A DNA stretch of 64,000 nt from Clavibacter sp. VKM Ac-2873 (lineage in GTDB: Bacteria; Actinomycetota; Actinomycetes; Actinomycetales; Microbacteriaceae). The position numbers were made by a program, and so were the translations under genes. The notes beneath the pieces were generated by a model. That model saw nothing but the letters and a program-made list of their open reading frames with translations, was not told where the DNA came from and ran no database searches. Where the stretch lies: positions 744,001 through 808,000 of the forward strand of contig NZ_JADKRS010000001.1 in NCBI RefSeq assembly GCF_015351075.1, in the 5' to 3' direction. Shown here one piece after another: positions 57,228 to 64,000 of this stretch. How positions within the stretch are numbered: position 1 is the first letter of the stretch; the number at the start of each line of letters is the position of its first letter.

Positions 57228-57839
57228 GTGACGAACACGACGCCCGACCCCCATCCGACCGGCGACGCCTCCGTCGACGTGGCCGCCGCGCTGACCCTCA
57301 TCTCGGAGGAGAACGCCCGCGTCGCCCGCGCGCTCACCGACCCGGACCTCGCCGCGCGCCTCGACGAGGCCGCCCGCGTGATCCGCGACGGCCGCCGCGT
57401 CTTCGCGCTCGGCGCCGGCCGCTCGGGCCTGGCGCTCCGCATGACCGCCATGCGGTTCATGCACCTGGGGCTCGACGCGCACGTCGTCGGCGAGGCCACG
57501 TCGCCCGCCATCGAGGACGGCGACGTCCTCCTGGTCGCGAGCGGGTCCGGCACCACGGCCGGCATCGTGAGCGCCGCCGAGACCGCGCACGAGGTCGGCG
57601 CCCGGATCGTCGCGCTCACGACGGCCGACGAATCGCCGCTCGCCGACCTCGCGGACGTGACCGTGCTGATCCCCGCGGCCGCCAAGCAGGACCACGGCGG
57701 CACGGTCTCGGCGCAGTACGCGGGTGGGCTCTTCGAGCTCTCGGTCGCGCTCGTCGGCGACGCCGTGTTCCACGCGCTGTGGCAGGCGTCCGGCCTCACG
57801 GCCGACGAGCTGTGGCCGCGTCACGCGAACCTCGAGTGA
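57228..57839 (+). CDS. hxlB: 6-phospho-3-hexuloisomerase
   Basis: 203-residue SIS-domain isomerase turning hexulose 6-phosphate into fructose 6-phosphate, second step of formaldehyde fixation in the ribulose monophosphate pathway. Motifs: VFALGAGRSGLALRMTAMRF near residue 55, HLGLDAHVVGEATSPAI, LLVASGSGTTAGIVSAA near 100 and the Gln-rich AAAKQDHGGTVSAQYAGG. Starts at GTG 57228. It is first of a two-gene unit with hxlA 59 bases later. Confidence 0.92.
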   Translation: MTNTTPDPHPTGDASVDVAAALTLISEENARVARALTDPDLAARLDEAARVIRDGRRVFALGAGRSGLALRMTAMRFMHLGLDAHVVGEATSPAIEDGDVLLVASGSGTTAGIVSAAETAHEVGARIVALTTADESPLADLADVTVLIPAAAKQDHGGTVSAQYAGGLFELSVALVGDAVFHALWQASGLTADELWPRHANLE

Positions 57840-57898
57840 CCGTCGGTCGCTCGATCCCCCACCACCACGACACGCATCACGACAGGAAGAGGAACCGC

Positions 57899-58522
57899 AT
57901 GAAGCTCCAGGTAGCCATGGACGTGCTCACGACGAAGGACGCGCTCGAGCTGGCCGGCAAGGCCGCGCCGCACGTCGACATCATCGAGCTGGGCACCCCG
58001 CTCATCAAGGCCGAGGGCCTCTCCGCGATCACCGCGATCAAGGAGGCCCACCCCGACAAGATCGTCTTCGCCGACCTGAAGACGATGGACGCCGGCGAGC
58101 TCGAGGCCGACATCGCGTTCTCCGCGGGCGCCGACCTCGTCACCGTCCTCGGCGTCGCGGGCGACAGCACCATCGCGGGCGCCGTGAAGGCCGCCAAGAA
58201 GCACGGCAAGGGCATCGTCGTCGACCTGATCGGCGTCGCCGACAAGGCGACCCGCGCGAAGGAGGTCACCGAGCTCGGGGCCGAGTTCGTGGAGATGCAC
58301 GCGGGCCTCGACGAGCAGGCGGAGGACGGCTACACGTTCGGCGACCTGCTGGAGGCCGGCAAGGCGTCCGGCGTCGCGTTCTCGGTCGCGGGCGGCGTGA
58401 AGCCCGGCACCATCGGCGACGTGCAGGACGCGGGCGCCGTGGTCGCCGTCGCGGGCGGCGCGATCTACTCGGCCGACGACCCGGCCGCGGCCGCCGCCGA
58501 GCTGCGGGCCGCGATCCGCTGA
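57899..58522 (+). CDS. hxlA: 3-hexulose-6-phosphate synthase
   Basis: 207-residue (beta/alpha)8 enzyme of the orotidine-decarboxylase superfamily that condenses formaldehyde with ribulose 5-phosphate. Motifs: QVAMDVLTTKDALEL, VDIIELGTPLIKAEG, VFADLKTMDAGELEADIAF (the D-x-K-x-x-D active site) near residue 60, VEMHAGLDEQA near 137 and VAGGVKPGTI. GGAAGAGGAA precedes ATG. Together with hxlB it probably detoxifies formaldehyde, since no methanol dehydrogenase is nearby. Confidence 0.94.
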   Translation: MKLQVAMDVLTTKDALELAGKAAPHVDIIELGTPLIKAEGLSAITAIKEAHPDKIVFADLKTMDAGELEADIAFSAGADLVTVLGVAGDSTIAGAVKAAKKHGKGIVVDLIGVADKATRAKEVTELGAEFVEMHAGLDEQAEDGYTFGDLLEAGKASGVAFSVAGGVKPGTIGDVQDAGAVVAVAGGAIYSADDPAAAAAELRAAIR

Positions 58523-58537
58523 TCCCCCGCCTCATCC

Positions 58538-58578
58538 CGAGCGCCGCGCTCCCGTCCTCGACGGGGGCGCGGCGCTCG
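58538..58578. terminator. Bidirectional terminator between hxlA and the epimerase gene
   Basis: Perfect 12-bp arms CGAGCGCCGCGC (58538-58549) and GCGCGGCGCTCG (58567-58578), extended inside by CCCGTC/GACGGG. It serves two converging genes. Confidence 0.7.
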
Positions 58579-58606
58579 TGCGTGGGGCGCTTGTGCGCCT
58601 CTCCGC

Positions 58607-59626
58607 TCAGCCGAGCGTCGCCAGCACCTCGAGCTCCTCGTCGCGCGTGAGGCCGGAGAGACGCGGCCGGTCGAGCCCGCGCTCCCGCTCGTCGGCGAGC
58701 ACGTCGCGCATCGTCTCGGGGAGCGGTCGCCGCCGGACCCCGAGCGCGCGGATCCCCGCGTCGCTGCGCGCCAGCATCCCGGCGGCCGTGCCCGGCAGCC
58801 ACAGCGGCAGAGAACGCGGTCCGGCCCAGCGCCGGACGTCCGCGTGCGCCAGCTGGGCGTCGGTCGCGACCACCCGCTCGCCCGTGGATCCCGCCGCCTC
58901 CGCCGCGAGGTCCAGCACGTCCGCCAGCGGAACGCTCTCGCCCACCGCGTCCACCACGCCGTCGAGCCCGCGGACGCCGACGTCGACGATCAGGTCGGCC
59001 AGGTCGCGCGCGTCGATCACCTGGGATCGGCGGTCGGCGGCGTCCGGCACGAGCACCGGCGCGTCGCCCGCGAGCGCGAACCGGGCCGGCCAGTAGCCGA
59101 ACCGGTCGCTGTCGTCGTCGGGTCCGGTGATGAGGCCGGGGCGCACGATCATCCGCCTGCCGGCGAGCGCCGCGGTCACCGCGCGCTCGGCCGCGACCTT
59201 CGCCTGGCCGTACTCCGCGAGGTCGACCGGATCCACGAGCGCCGCCGTCTCGTCGTCGCCGGGATGCGCGAACGACGCGTACACGGACACGGTGCTGACG
59301 AACGTCCAGTGCCGGGCGCGTTCGCTCAGCGCGGCCACGGCGGAGCGCGCGTGCTCGGCCGAGGAGGTGAGGTCGACGACCGCGTCCCATTCCGCGTCGG
59401 CGACGGCCGCGTACGCGTCGGGCAGGTCGCGGTCGGCCGCGACGAAGCGCGTGAGGTCGGGTGCGGATCCGCCCGTGCCGCGCGCGAGGCACGTCACCCG
59501 GTCGCCGCGCGCCGCCAGCCGCTCCGCGACGAGCCGGCCGATCCACGCGGTGCCGCCGAGGACGAGCACGTCGCGCGGGGCCGCCCCGCCGGCCTGCGCG
59601 TCACCCACGATCTGCGCGTCTCTCAC
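58607..59626 (-). CDS. NAD-dependent epimerase/dehydratase-family protein
   Basis: 339 residues, extended-SDR-like. The Rossmann motif VLVLGGTAWIGRLVAERLA is near residue 20; a D-V-T-like strand AVVDLTSS; a YGQAK (Y-x3-K) catalytic pair in DLAEYGQAKVAAERAV near 150. It resembles the reductases that act on isoflavonoid or sugar-like substrates, but the substrate is unknown. GTG 59626 overlaps the stop of the small gene upstream (GTGA); a later GTG at 59608 would also be in frame. Confidence 0.83.
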   Translation of the reverse strand: MRDAQIVGDAQAGGAAPRDVLVLGGTAWIGRLVAERLAARGDRVTCLARGTGGSAPDLTRFVAADRDLPDAYAAVADAEWDAVVDLTSSAEHARSAVAALSERARHWTFVSTVSVYASFAHPGDDETAALVDPVDLAEYGQAKVAAERAVTAALAGRRMIVRPGLITGPDDDSDRFGYWPARFALAGDAPVLVPDAADRRSQVIDARDLADLIVDVGVRGLDGVVDAVGESVPLADVLDLAAEAAGSTGERVVATDAQLAHADVRRWAGPRSLPLWLPGTAAGMLARSDAGIRALGVRRRPLPETMRDVLADERERGLDRPRLSGLTRDEELEVLATLG

Positions 59627-59844
59627 GACTCGCGGGCCGGGGTCGTCTTCCCGGGCCGCACCGACGCGGTCTCCGCGACGTCGACGCGCGTGACGCCGCC
59701 CTCCTGCTCGGTGACGTCGACGCGCGGCGCCGCATCCGACTCCACCGCCTTCGGCGCCGTCGTCAGCTGCTCGTGCCGCTTCTCCGCGAAGTCGGCGTCG
59801 CGGGCCTCGTCGTGCCCCTGGTCCTCGTGCCGGTCCTGCTGCAT
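59623..59844 (-). CDS. Small charged protein of unknown function
   Basis: 73 residues, about 40% charged, without hydrophobic core (DRHEDQGHDEARDADFAEKR at the start), so probably disordered. GAGAGG lies 7 nt before ATG, and its stop is overlapped by the GTG of the epimerase-like gene (GTGA). The coupling and site suggest it is a real gene. No family recognised. Confidence 0.6.
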   Translation of the reverse strand: MQQDRHEDQGHDEARDADFAEKRHEQLTTAPKAVESDAAPRVDVTEQEGGVTRVDVAETASVRPGKTTPARES

Positions 59845-59953
59845 GGGTGCGCCTCTCGTCCCGTCCACCGTACGCGGGACCGCGACGGCGCCCCCGCGCC
59901 GTCCGCCGCCCGCCCTCCGCCATCGGGTGGATCCGCGTCCCGACCACCCCGCG

Positions 59954-59959
59954 TACCGT
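59954..59959 (+). promoter_or_regulatory. -10 box of the CPBP gene
   Basis: TACCGT exactly 6 nt before ATG 59966. Confidence 0.45.
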
Positions 59960-59965
59960 GGCGGC

Positions 59966-61123
59966 ATGAGCGCACAGGAGCCGACCGTCCCCGATCCCGT
60001 CCCGCCCTCCGCGCCGCCGATGGCCCCGCCCGTCGACCCGGTCGCGCCCGCGGCGCTCGGGATGCCCGCCGGGTTCCCGCCGGAGCTCCCGCCGCTGCCC
60101 GAGCGCCCGCCGGTCCCGTACCACCACGGCCTCCGCGACACCGGCGGCCCGTGGCGCGGGATCGTCGCGCTCGTCCTGTTCGGCGTCGCGTTCTTCGCCC
60201 TCTCGCTCGTGTTCGGCGGCGTCGCCATCCTCATCGAGATCCTCACGGGCCGGATGGACCCCTCCGACGAGGCGTCCCTCACCACCATGACGCCCGTCGT
60301 CCTGCTCGCCACGAACCTGTCGCTCGCCGCCCTGATCCCCGTCTCGATGCTCCTGCAGCGCTGGCTCTTCGGCGTGCGGATGGGCGCGATGTCCTCGATC
60401 GCCGGCCGCTTCCGCTGGCGCTGGCTCGGCCGCGTCGCGCTCGTGATGGTGCCCGTCTTCCTCGTGTACATCGGCGTCACGTTCGCGCTCGACCCGTCGG
60501 GCGAGGTCCGCTTCGACGGCGAGGTCTGGCTCTACCTGGCCATCGTGCTGCTCACCACGCCGCTGCAGTCGGCCGGCGAGGAGTACGGGTTCCGGGGCCT
60601 CATCCAGCGCTCGGTCGGATCCTGGTTCCGCAGCACGCGCGTCGCCCTCGTCGTCGGCGCCGTGGTCTCCAGCTCCCTCTTCGCCCTCGCGCACCTCGCC
60701 GAGGACCCGTGGCTCATCGCCTACTACTTCGTCTTCGGCCTGTCGGCGACCCTCTCCGCGCGGCTCACGGGCGGGCTCGAGGCGCCCGTCCTCATCCACG
60801 CCCTCAACAACACGCTGCTGTTCATCCCCACGGTGATCCTCGGCCAGATGTCGCAGAGCTTCGATCGCAGCGACGGCACCGGCGGCCCGTTCATGCTCCT
60901 GCCGATGGCGGTCGTGCTGGGATCCGCGCTCCTCACCGGCTGGTGGGCGCGCCGTCACCGGGTGGAGACGGTGGCGCCCCGGCCCCTCACCGCAAAGGAG
61001 GAGCGGCGGGAGCGGGAGCGGGAGTGGTGGGACCAGGAGCGGCAGCGGCAGGCGTCGATCGCCGCATGGTCCGCGCCCACCGGCCCGGCTGCGCCGTCGG
61101 CCGGAGCGTCAGCTGCATCGTGA
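59966..61123 (+). CDS. CPBP-family intramembrane glutamic protease
   Basis: 385 residues: a Pro-rich cytoplasmic N terminus (~60), about seven membrane helices, and the CPBP/Abi motifs: motif 1 SAGEEYGFRGLIQR (E-E-x3-R) near residue 195, motif 2 SSLFALAHLAED near 230 and HALNNTLLF near 275. These Glu/His residues form the active site in Rce1-type proteases. A charged C-terminal tail of ~60 residues follows; its last 137 bases overlap the converging GNAT gene. Possible roles are bacteriocin immunity or membrane protein processing. Confidence 0.85.
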   Translation: MSAQEPTVPDPVPPSAPPMAPPVDPVAPAALGMPAGFPPELPPLPERPPVPYHHGLRDTGGPWRGIVALVLFGVAFFALSLVFGGVAILIEILTGRMDPSDEASLTTMTPVVLLATNLSLAALIPVSMLLQRWLFGVRMGAMSSIAGRFRWRWLGRVALVMVPVFLVYIGVTFALDPSGEVRFDGEVWLYLAIVLLTTPLQSAGEEYGFRGLIQRSVGSWFRSTRVALVVGAVVSSSLFALAHLAEDPWLIAYYFVFGLSATLSARLTGGLEAPVLIHALNNTLLFIPTVILGQMSQSFDRSDGTGGPFMLLPMAVVLGSALLTGWWARRHRVETVAPRPLTAKEERREREREWWDQERQRQASIAAWSAPTGPAAPSAGASAAS

Positions 61124-61676
61124 CGGTGCCGAGCCAGCGCCCGAACTTCCAGCCGACGCGCCCCATCCGCCCGCTCTCCGTGAAGCCGAGCGACGCGTGC
61201 AGCCGGATGGAGGCGTCCGCGCCCTGGTCGGCGATCACGGCGATGACCTCGCGGATCCCCGCCTCGCGGCACGCCTCGACGAGCGCCTCCAGGAGCGCGC
61301 GGCCGAGCCCCTTGCCGGTGGACGCCGCTCCGAGGTAGATCGAGTCCTCCACGGTCGTGCGCGACGACCGACGCGCGGACACGGGCTCGACGAGCGCGTA
61401 GCCGAGCACCTGCCCTGACGGCGAGACGGCGACGAGGAACGGCATGCCCATCCGCTCCAGCTGGCTGAAGCGCCCGCGCCACCTGGCGAGCGTCATGCGC
61501 GTCTCGTCGAAGGTGACGGTGCTGTTCATCACGTAGTGGTTGTAGACCTCGCGGATGTCCGGGAGGTCGGACGTCGCGGCCTGCCGGATCTCGTAGGAGA
61601 AGACGGGCAACGGCGGCGCGGGCTTCCGGAGGTGGGCGGGCAGGCGGCGCCTCGTCTGGTATTCCTCCTCGAGCAT
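60987..61676 (-). CDS. GNAT-family N-acetyltransferase
   Basis: 229 residues, PAT/Bar-like: EIRQAATSDLPDIREVYNHY opens the domain, the acetyl-CoA motif is AASTGKGLGRALLEALVEAC near residue 118, and LHASLGFTESGRMGRVGWKFGRWL near 165 is typical of phosphinothricin-acetyltransferase-like enzymes (quoted only in part as a motif). The domain ends near residue 190 and the last ~40 residues (Pro/Ala-rich) are encoded opposite the CPBP gene 3' end. Substrate unknown. Confidence 0.82.
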   Translation of the reverse strand: MLEEEYQTRRRLPAHLRKPAPPLPVFSYEIRQAATSDLPDIREVYNHYVMNSTVTFDETRMTLARWRGRFSQLERMGMPFLVAVSPSGQVLGYALVEPVSARRSSRTTVEDSIYLGAASTGKGLGRALLEALVEACREAGIREVIAVIADQGADASIRLHASLGFTESGRMGRVGWKFGRWLGTVTMQLTLRPTAQPGRWARTMRRSTPAAAAPGPTTPAPAPAAPPLR

Positions 61677-61729
61677 GCCGCGATCCTACGGGGAGCGCCG
61701 CGCCGGTCGCCGGATCCGGCGGGGCGAGC

Positions 61730-62416
61730 TCAGAGCCGCCAGTCGACGGGACCGGCGCCCTGCTCGGCGAGCAGCGCATCCGCCCGGCTGAAGGGCCGGG
61801 AGCCGAAGAACCCGCGCGACGCGGACAGCGGGCTCGGGTGCACCGAGGTGATCGACGGCACGGGCGCGAGCAGCGGCGCGAGGGTCCCCGCGTCCTTGCC
61901 CCAGAGGATCGCGACGAGCGGGCCCCCGCGCGCGGCCAGACCGCGGATCGCGCACTCCGTCACGGCCTCCCAGCCCTTCCCGCGGTGCGAGGCGGGCGCG
62001 CCCGGCCGCACCGTGAGCACGCGGTTGAGCAGCAGCACGCCGCTGCGGGTCCACGCCGTGAGATCGCCGTGCTCGGGCGTCGGGATCCCGAGGTCGTCCC
62101 GCAGCTCCCGGTGGATGTTGACGAGGCTCCGCGGCACGGGTCGCACGTCGGGCTCGACCGAGAACGACAGACCCACGGGGTGGCCGGGCGTGGGATAGGG
62201 ATCCTGCCCGACGATGAGCACGCGCACGTCGGCGAGGGGCTGCTGGAACGCCCGCAGCACGCGGTCGCCCGCGGGCAGGTAGGGGCGACCCGCGGCGACC
62301 TCGGCGCGCAGCCACTCCCCCATCCGGGCGATGTCGTCGGCGACCGGCGCGAGCACCTCGGCCCAGCCGGCGTCCATGAGGCCGCGCTCGACGAGCTCGG
62401 GCAGGGTCAGCGCCAC
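61730..62416 (-). CDS. ung: Uracil-DNA glycosylase, family 1
   Basis: Removes uracil from DNA. 228 residues. The water-activating motif [18 protein letters not shown] is near residue 62 and the DNA-intercalating loop [19 protein letters not shown] near 190. [17 protein letters not shown] lies between as expected. Starts at GTG 62416, 10 bases after the peptidase S51 stop, so probably one transcript. Confidence 0.96.
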   Translation of the reverse strand: MALTLPELVERGLMDAGWAEVLAPVADDIARMGEWLRAEVAAGRPYLPAGDRVLRAFQQPLADVRVLIVGQDPYPTPGHPVGLSFSVEPDVRPVPRSLVNIHRELRDDLGIPTPEHGDLTAWTRSGVLLLNRVLTVRPGAPASHRGKGWEAVTECAIRGLAARGGPLVAILWGKDAGTLAPLLAPVPSITSVHPSPLSASRGFFGSRPFSRADALLAEQGAGPVDWRL

Positions 62417-62426
62417 GGGCGGTGGA

Positions 62427-63149
62427 TCAGGACGCGCCGGCAGAGCTGACGGTGACGCCGGTCTCCGAGCCGATGACGGACCAGACGCTGCCGCGCCCCT
62501 CCACGACGAGCTGTCCCTCGCCCACGATGAGGACGGTGCGCTCGTCGATGGCGACGCCGCCCTCCACGAGCCCCGCCTCGGTCGCGGCGATGAGCCGGGT
62601 GAGGGTGCCCCACTGGGCGGCGTGCACGTCGACCGCGACGTCGATGAGGCCGATGCCCTGCTCCACGGTGACCTCGTCGAGGTCCTCGCTCGCGGACTCC
62701 GGCACGACCTCGACGTCGCCGATGCGCCAGCCGCCGACGATGGCGGTCTCGGCGGCGACCGCGGCACCCGCGGAGAAGCCGAGGTACGGCACGCCGGCGG
62801 TGACCTGGCGGCGGATCTCGCCGAAGACCGGCTCGAGCGCCTGGCGGTACGCGGGGGTGAGCCCGCCGCCGACGACGATGCCGTCCACGTCCTGCAGCTG
62901 CGCGACCTCGAGGGATCCGCCCTCGGGCGCGAGCACGGCGACCGGCTCGCAGGCGCCCGCGGCACGGAGCGCGGCGGCGTACTGGTCGAACCACTCGGCG
63001 CCGAGGCCGTCGTGCACGAGCACCACGGCGATGCGGGCCGGCTCCAGCCGGGCGGCAGCGGTCGCCCTCGTCGTCGCCTCGGACAGGAACCGCGCGAGGA
63101 GGGGGGTGTCGTCATCCGACAGGCCGCCTCCGACCAGGTGCACACTCAC
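62427..63149 (-). CDS. Peptidase S51-family protein (dipeptidase E / cyanophycinase-like)
   Basis: 240 residues. The nucleophile Ser is in [19 protein letters not shown] (S-A-G motif, near residue 115), preceded by [16 protein letters not shown]. Family enzymes cleave aspartyl dipeptides or cyanophycin. GTG 63149 (VSVHLVGGG) lies 6 nt after the -10 box TACCGT. Last gene of the cluster is ung. Confidence 0.83.
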   Translation of the reverse strand: MSVHLVGGGLSDDDTPLLARFLSEATTRATAAARLEPARIAVVLVHDGLGAEWFDQYAAALRAAGACEPVAVLAPEGGSLEVAQLQDVDGIVVGGGLTPAYRQALEPVFGEIRRQVTAGVPYLGFSAGAAVAAETAIVGGWRIGDVEVVPESASEDLDEVTVEQGIGLIDVAVDVHAAQWGTLTRLIAATEAGLVEGGVAIDERTVLIVGEGQLVVEGRGSVWSVIGSETGVTVSSAGAS

Positions 63150-63155
63150 CCCTCG

Positions 63156-63161
63156 ACGGTA
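63156..63161 (-). promoter_or_regulatory. -10 box of the peptidase S51-ung unit
   Basis: TACCGT on the minus strand, 6 nt before GTG 63149. Confidence 0.45.
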
Positions 63162-63200
63162 CAGGCCCGAGCCGCGCACCTGAGCCCCGAGGGCTCGGCG

Positions 63201-63241
63201 GGAAGAAGAAAGCCCGGCACCTCCGTGAGGAGGAGCCGGGC
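63201..63241 (-). terminator. Terminator of tRNA-Glu
   Basis: GCCCGGC (63212-63218) pairs with GCCGGGC (63235-63241), with an inner CCTCC/GGAGG stem; on the minus strand it is followed by TTTCTTCTTCC. This is the only terminator in the window with a clear T-rich tract. Confidence 0.8.
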
Positions 63242-63256
63242 GGGATGATGCGGTGG

Positions 63257-63329
63257 TGACCCCAACCGGATTCGAACCGGTGTTACCGCCGTGAGAGGGC
63301 GGTGTCCTAGGCCGCTAAACGATGGGGCC
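63257..63329 (-). tRNA. tRNA-Glu(CTC)
   Basis: A 73-nt cloverleaf: acceptor GGCCCCA/TGGGGTC with one G-T pair, anticodon stem CCGCC/GGCGG and loop CTCTCAC (anticodon CTC), T arm ACCGG-TTCGAAT-CCGGT, discriminator A. CCA is not encoded. Reads GAG, a major Glu codon here. Confidence 0.97.
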
Positions 63330-63346
63330 GTTTTTGCAACTCGTCG

Positions 63347-63376
63347 AGTATGCCACAGCGCGCACAGCCCGACCAA
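63347..63376 (-). promoter_or_regulatory. Promoter of tRNA-Glu
   Basis: On the minus strand TTGGTC (63371-63376), an 18-base spacer and CATACT (63347-63352), ending 17 bases before the tRNA. Confidence 0.55.
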
Positions 63377-63497
63377 ATCGAGCCCCGACCGGGCGGATCC
63401 GCCCGACACCGCGGGCCACGCACGCCCCCGTTCCCCGCGCGCGGACGCCCCCGCGCGCCGGTTTGCCCTGCCCGCCCGGACGGTGTTGGCTCCTCTC

Positions 63498-64000
63498 ATG
63501 CGATTGACGAAGCTCGAGCACGCGGCCCTTGTCCTGGAACTGTCGGGGCGCAAGCTCTTCATCGACCCGGGCTCGTTCACCACCCCCATCACGGAGGCGA
63601 TGAACGCCGACGCCATCGTGATCACGCACGAGCACGCCGACCACTGGACCCCGGAGCAGCTCAAGCGGATCCTCGACAAGAACGAGGGCGTGCCCGTCTA
63701 CGCGCCCGAGGGCGTCGCCGCCGCCGCGGCCGACTTCGACGTCACGGTCGTGCACGCGGGGGACACGATCGAGGTCGGCCCCTTCACGCTGCGCTTCTTC
63801 GGCGGCACGCACGCCGTCATCCACGAGTCGATCCCCGTGGTCGACAACCTCGGCGTCCTGGTGAACGACACGCTCTACTACGCGGGCGACTCGTTCGTCG
63901 TCCCGGAGGGCGTCGAGGTCGACCTGCTCGCGGCCCCCGCGGGCGCGCCGTGGATGAAGATCAGCGAGTCCATCGACTACGTGCTCGCCGTGAAGCCCCG
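63498..64000 (+). CDS. MBL-fold metallohydrolase (UlaG-like), 3' part missing
   Basis: The first ~167 residues of a metallo-beta-lactamase-fold protein. The metal motif is VITHEHADHWTPEQL near residue 42 (H-x-H-x-D-H), then FFGGTHAVIH near 110 and YYAGDSFVVPEGV near 130. It resembles the UlaG/YtnP-like hydrolases of unknown substrate common in actinobacteria. ATG 63498 follows a TTGGCT -10-like box by 6 nt. The gene runs off the right edge. Confidence 0.88.
   Translation, partial: MRLTKLEHAALVLELSGRKLFIDPGSFTTPITEAMNADAIVITHEHADHWTPEQLKRILDKNEGVPVYAPEGVAAAAADFDVTVVHAGDTIEVGPFTLRFFGGTHAVIHESIPVVDNLGVLVNDTLYYAGDSFVVPEGVEVDLLAAPAGAPWMKISESIDYVLAVKP

Overview
The window is about 73% G+C chromosomal DNA from an actinobacterium. 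Protein recognition and gene order (prfA-prmC, WecA-like transferase, atpIBEFHAGDC, hom-thrC-thrB with lysA and argS) point to Microbacteriaceae, most likely Clavibacter or a close relative. That assignment rests on recognition, not on a database search. I see no insertion sequence, prophage, integrase, CRISPR array or rRNA. Genes are densely packed; GTGA and ATGA overlaps are common, and GTG starts are frequent.

Left part (1-32 kb), mostly core metabolism. There is a truncated membrane mannosyltransferase-like gene, the divergent lysine genes dapE and dapD, a PP2C phosphatase coupled to an FHA protein, an Lrp/AsnC regulator, an ogt-tag alkylation-repair pair and yaaA. A long leftward block follows: TsaC-like protein, WecA-like transferase, AtpI-like protein and the eight F1Fo ATP synthase genes, with atpB apparently starting at CTG. 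Then come prfA-prmC, a long actinobacterial rho, and an aspartate-family block (lysA, hom, thrC, thrB) beside argS. A lipoprotein and a transglutaminase close this part.

Middle (32-49 kb), accessory functions. A LacI-type regulator is divergent from an operon of an asparaginase-like amidohydrolase, a CE4 deacetylase/cyclic-amide-hydrolase-like protein, an MFS transporter and two short-chain dehydrogenases. A near-perfect palindrome covers the operon's -35 box. This looks like an inducible catabolic unit for an amide or cyclic imide/amide compound. After a glutamine amidotransferase, pdxH and tRNA-Arg(CCG) come an MT0933-like antitoxin coupled to a 2H phosphoesterase, a TPM-domain membrane protein followed by PspA, an arginase-family enzyme, a crotonase, and a three-gene coupled set (disulfide-reductase-like flavoprotein, HExxH mini-protein, SDR).

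Right part (49-64 kb). It holds siderophore-interacting flavoprotein genes with an iron-box-like site, a TauE/SafE permease, an amidase, a sortable 5'-nucleotidase, a LuxR protein carrying its own ATPase-like domain and divergent from the formaldehyde-fixing hxlB-hxlA pair, a CPBP membrane protease whose 3' end overlaps a GNAT gene, ung, a peptidase S51, tRNA-Glu(CTC) and the start of an MBL-fold hydrolase.

Across the window at least twelve genes have a TAnnnT-like -10 box exactly 6 nt upstream of the start codon, the geometry expected for leaderless transcripts. I used it, with ribosome binding sites, to choose starts.
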